Shown one piece after another: positions 62,830 through 64,000 of a stretch of DNA of 64,000 nt. The notes beneath the pieces are model-generated. The model made no database searches, was not told the DNA's origin, and saw nothing but the letters and a program-made list of their open reading frames with translations. The DNA comes from Spirodela intermedia (Eukaryota; Streptophyta; Magnoliopsida; Alismatales; Araceae), in the NCBI GenBank assembly GCA_902729315.2, contig LR746265.1, positions 2,460,892 through 2,524,891 on the forward strand, in the 5' to 3' direction. How positions within the stretch are numbered: the first letter of the stretch is position 1; the number at the start of each line of letters is the position of its first letter. A program made the position numbers and the translations under genes.

Positions 62830-64000
62830 CAGGAATAGTTTTCCTTCGCACAGAACACCTCCTTTGTACTAGGGAAACGCTATGTCCTTTAGAGCGCATC
62901 CATCGTCAAAATAAAGCCAAATCAAACTCCAAAAAGTCCGATTTCCCCTCTCGTCACATTACTTCTCCGGAGATTGAGGCTGGAGGACGAAGGAGGAACC
63001 TCCACCTCTACACGTGCACATCATTTTCTGCATTCGATGACCACAAATGCCAATGGAGGTTAGAAGAAGAATAAAACCACCTTATAGCTGTTACGGTGAA
63101 GAAAACAGGGGGAGAAGAGGGTCACTCTTCTTTCTTGTCTGCTTCAGCTTAGTATTTATTGGTCCTCTCCCTCGAGAAAAAGGGGTTAACAGCGTTCCTT
63201 TCAAATCAGCGGTACGCGAAGAAGAGAACCACCCTTACCTGTGCACCGATAAATACAGAAAACACCCCACGCGGCAGACAGAGTCCGGTTGCCCGTTTCT
63301 TCTTCTGACAGTGACAAGGAGCAGTGAGCCGAGCGGAAGAACAAACCGCGGCCAGTTCCCAGTTCCTGCTGATCCAGAATATCCTTATATACTCGCCTAC
63401 ATTTCTCAGCAGAACTTATCGGCTGATGGACAGGGAAACAATTGGCACGAAGCGGAAGATGGAAGGAGTTAATGAAACTAAATGCAGGATACTCTCTCTC
63501 TCTCTCTCTCTCTGTTCATAGCTTCGTCCCCTCGTAATTTAATGCACTAGATGCCAGACCCTACCCTACTTTCGAAATTTAAAATTCTCTATCCTGGAGC
63601 CGAACTGGAACTTGGACTCCTGTTGCCAGATCATCTGCCGACCTACATTATTAGTACTCCACCGATGTTGCTCTTTCGGATGTTGCTGTTACGCCTCCAC
63701 ACCAACATCATCGACTGGAAGCTCGCAGACCTCCCCGGAGGTCGAAACAGCAGATGAACTTACGGCGGGGACGCTGCCATGGAGGAGAAATCAGACATTG
63801 CCGATCGATATCTGATTGGAACAGTAGGTGAACTCGTGGCCGGACTGCAGCCATCCAGTAGATCTGTAACCAAGACAATTCTTCGGCGGCGAAGGCAAAG
63901 GGGGATCGTCGAACTGCAGCCGCTGCCATCGACGTCGTCACTCAGCCACGCCGACCTGCCGTCGGCTCCGTCTCAGGTTCTTCTGGTCTGCCATGGCGGT
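62830..64000. other. MLO upstream region, no gene supported
   Basis: The presumed MLO 5' UTR and promoter, then sequence of unclear nature to the window edge. A CT tract lies at 63492-63513. The last 250 bases are GC-rich and could contain the edge of another gene, but no frame on either strand matched a known family. Confidence 0.45.

Overview
This is nuclear DNA from a flowering plant. All genes recognised are plant families, most are split by spliceosomal introns with GT-AG borders, the introns and spacers are AT-rich, and (GA)n/(CT)n microsatellites are frequent. Several genes have very GC-rich exons beside AT-rich introns, a contrast common in monocots and some early-branching angiosperms, but the lineage cannot be fixed from sequence alone. 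Exon borders were worked out by eye from reading frame, splice consensus and family conservation. The reconstructed protein lengths (BiP 666, CTL 700, MLO 574 residues) match the usual lengths of their families.

Layout. 0.9-2.7 kb: the 3' part of a MYB3R transcription factor gene (+). 3.8-4.2 kb: a tandemly duplicated 157-bp block bordered by GA tracts. 4.5-9.7 kb: an ankyrin-repeat acyl-CoA-binding protein (+). 10.6-11.6 kb: an intronless GATL-type glycosyltransferase (-). 12-15.7 kb: a repeat-rich spacer with no clear gene. 15.8-17.1 kb: a TPR-like protein (-). 17.9-22.0 kb: the ER chaperone BiP (-), divergent from a chloroplast m-type thioredoxin (22.5-24.9 kb, +). 27.5-28.1 kb: an RMA-type RING E3 ligase (+), probably with a 2-kb intron in its 5' leader. 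28-31.5 kb: an AT-rich spacer with degenerate tandem repeats and a strong hairpin. 31.7-33.8 kb: a GRXS17-type monothiol glutaredoxin (-), divergent from a choline transporter-like gene of the CHER1/CTL1 type (34.3-42.4 kb, +). 44.5-50.1 kb: a CUE/DUF1771/Smr-domain protein (-). 51.9-52.9 kb: a DUF3700 (TSJT1/aluminium-induced-like) protein (-). 53.4-62.8 kb: a 15-exon MLO protein of the MLO4/11/14 clade (-). The last 1.2 kb holds the MLO upstream region and no gene that could be supported.

This is an ordinary euchromatic gene neighbourhood, not an operon, but three themes recur. Two divergent gene pairs share promoters of about 0.5 kb: BiP/TRXm with ER-stress elements, and GRXS17/CTL with three GGCCCA (site II) motifs. 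Several products act at the secretory pathway or in redox control: BiP, RMA, GATL, ACBP and CTL in the former, TRXm and GRXS17 in the latter. Several genes show small lesions or unusual splicing. The clearest are a decayed third glutaredoxin domain just past the GRXS17 stop codon, a GC-AG intron in the CTL gene, a 26-nt micro-exon in the Smr gene and an early stop at the very end of the ACBP gene. I found no CRISPR array, operon-like system, rRNA, tRNA or intact transposon, and nothing that qualifies as a wholly new biological system.
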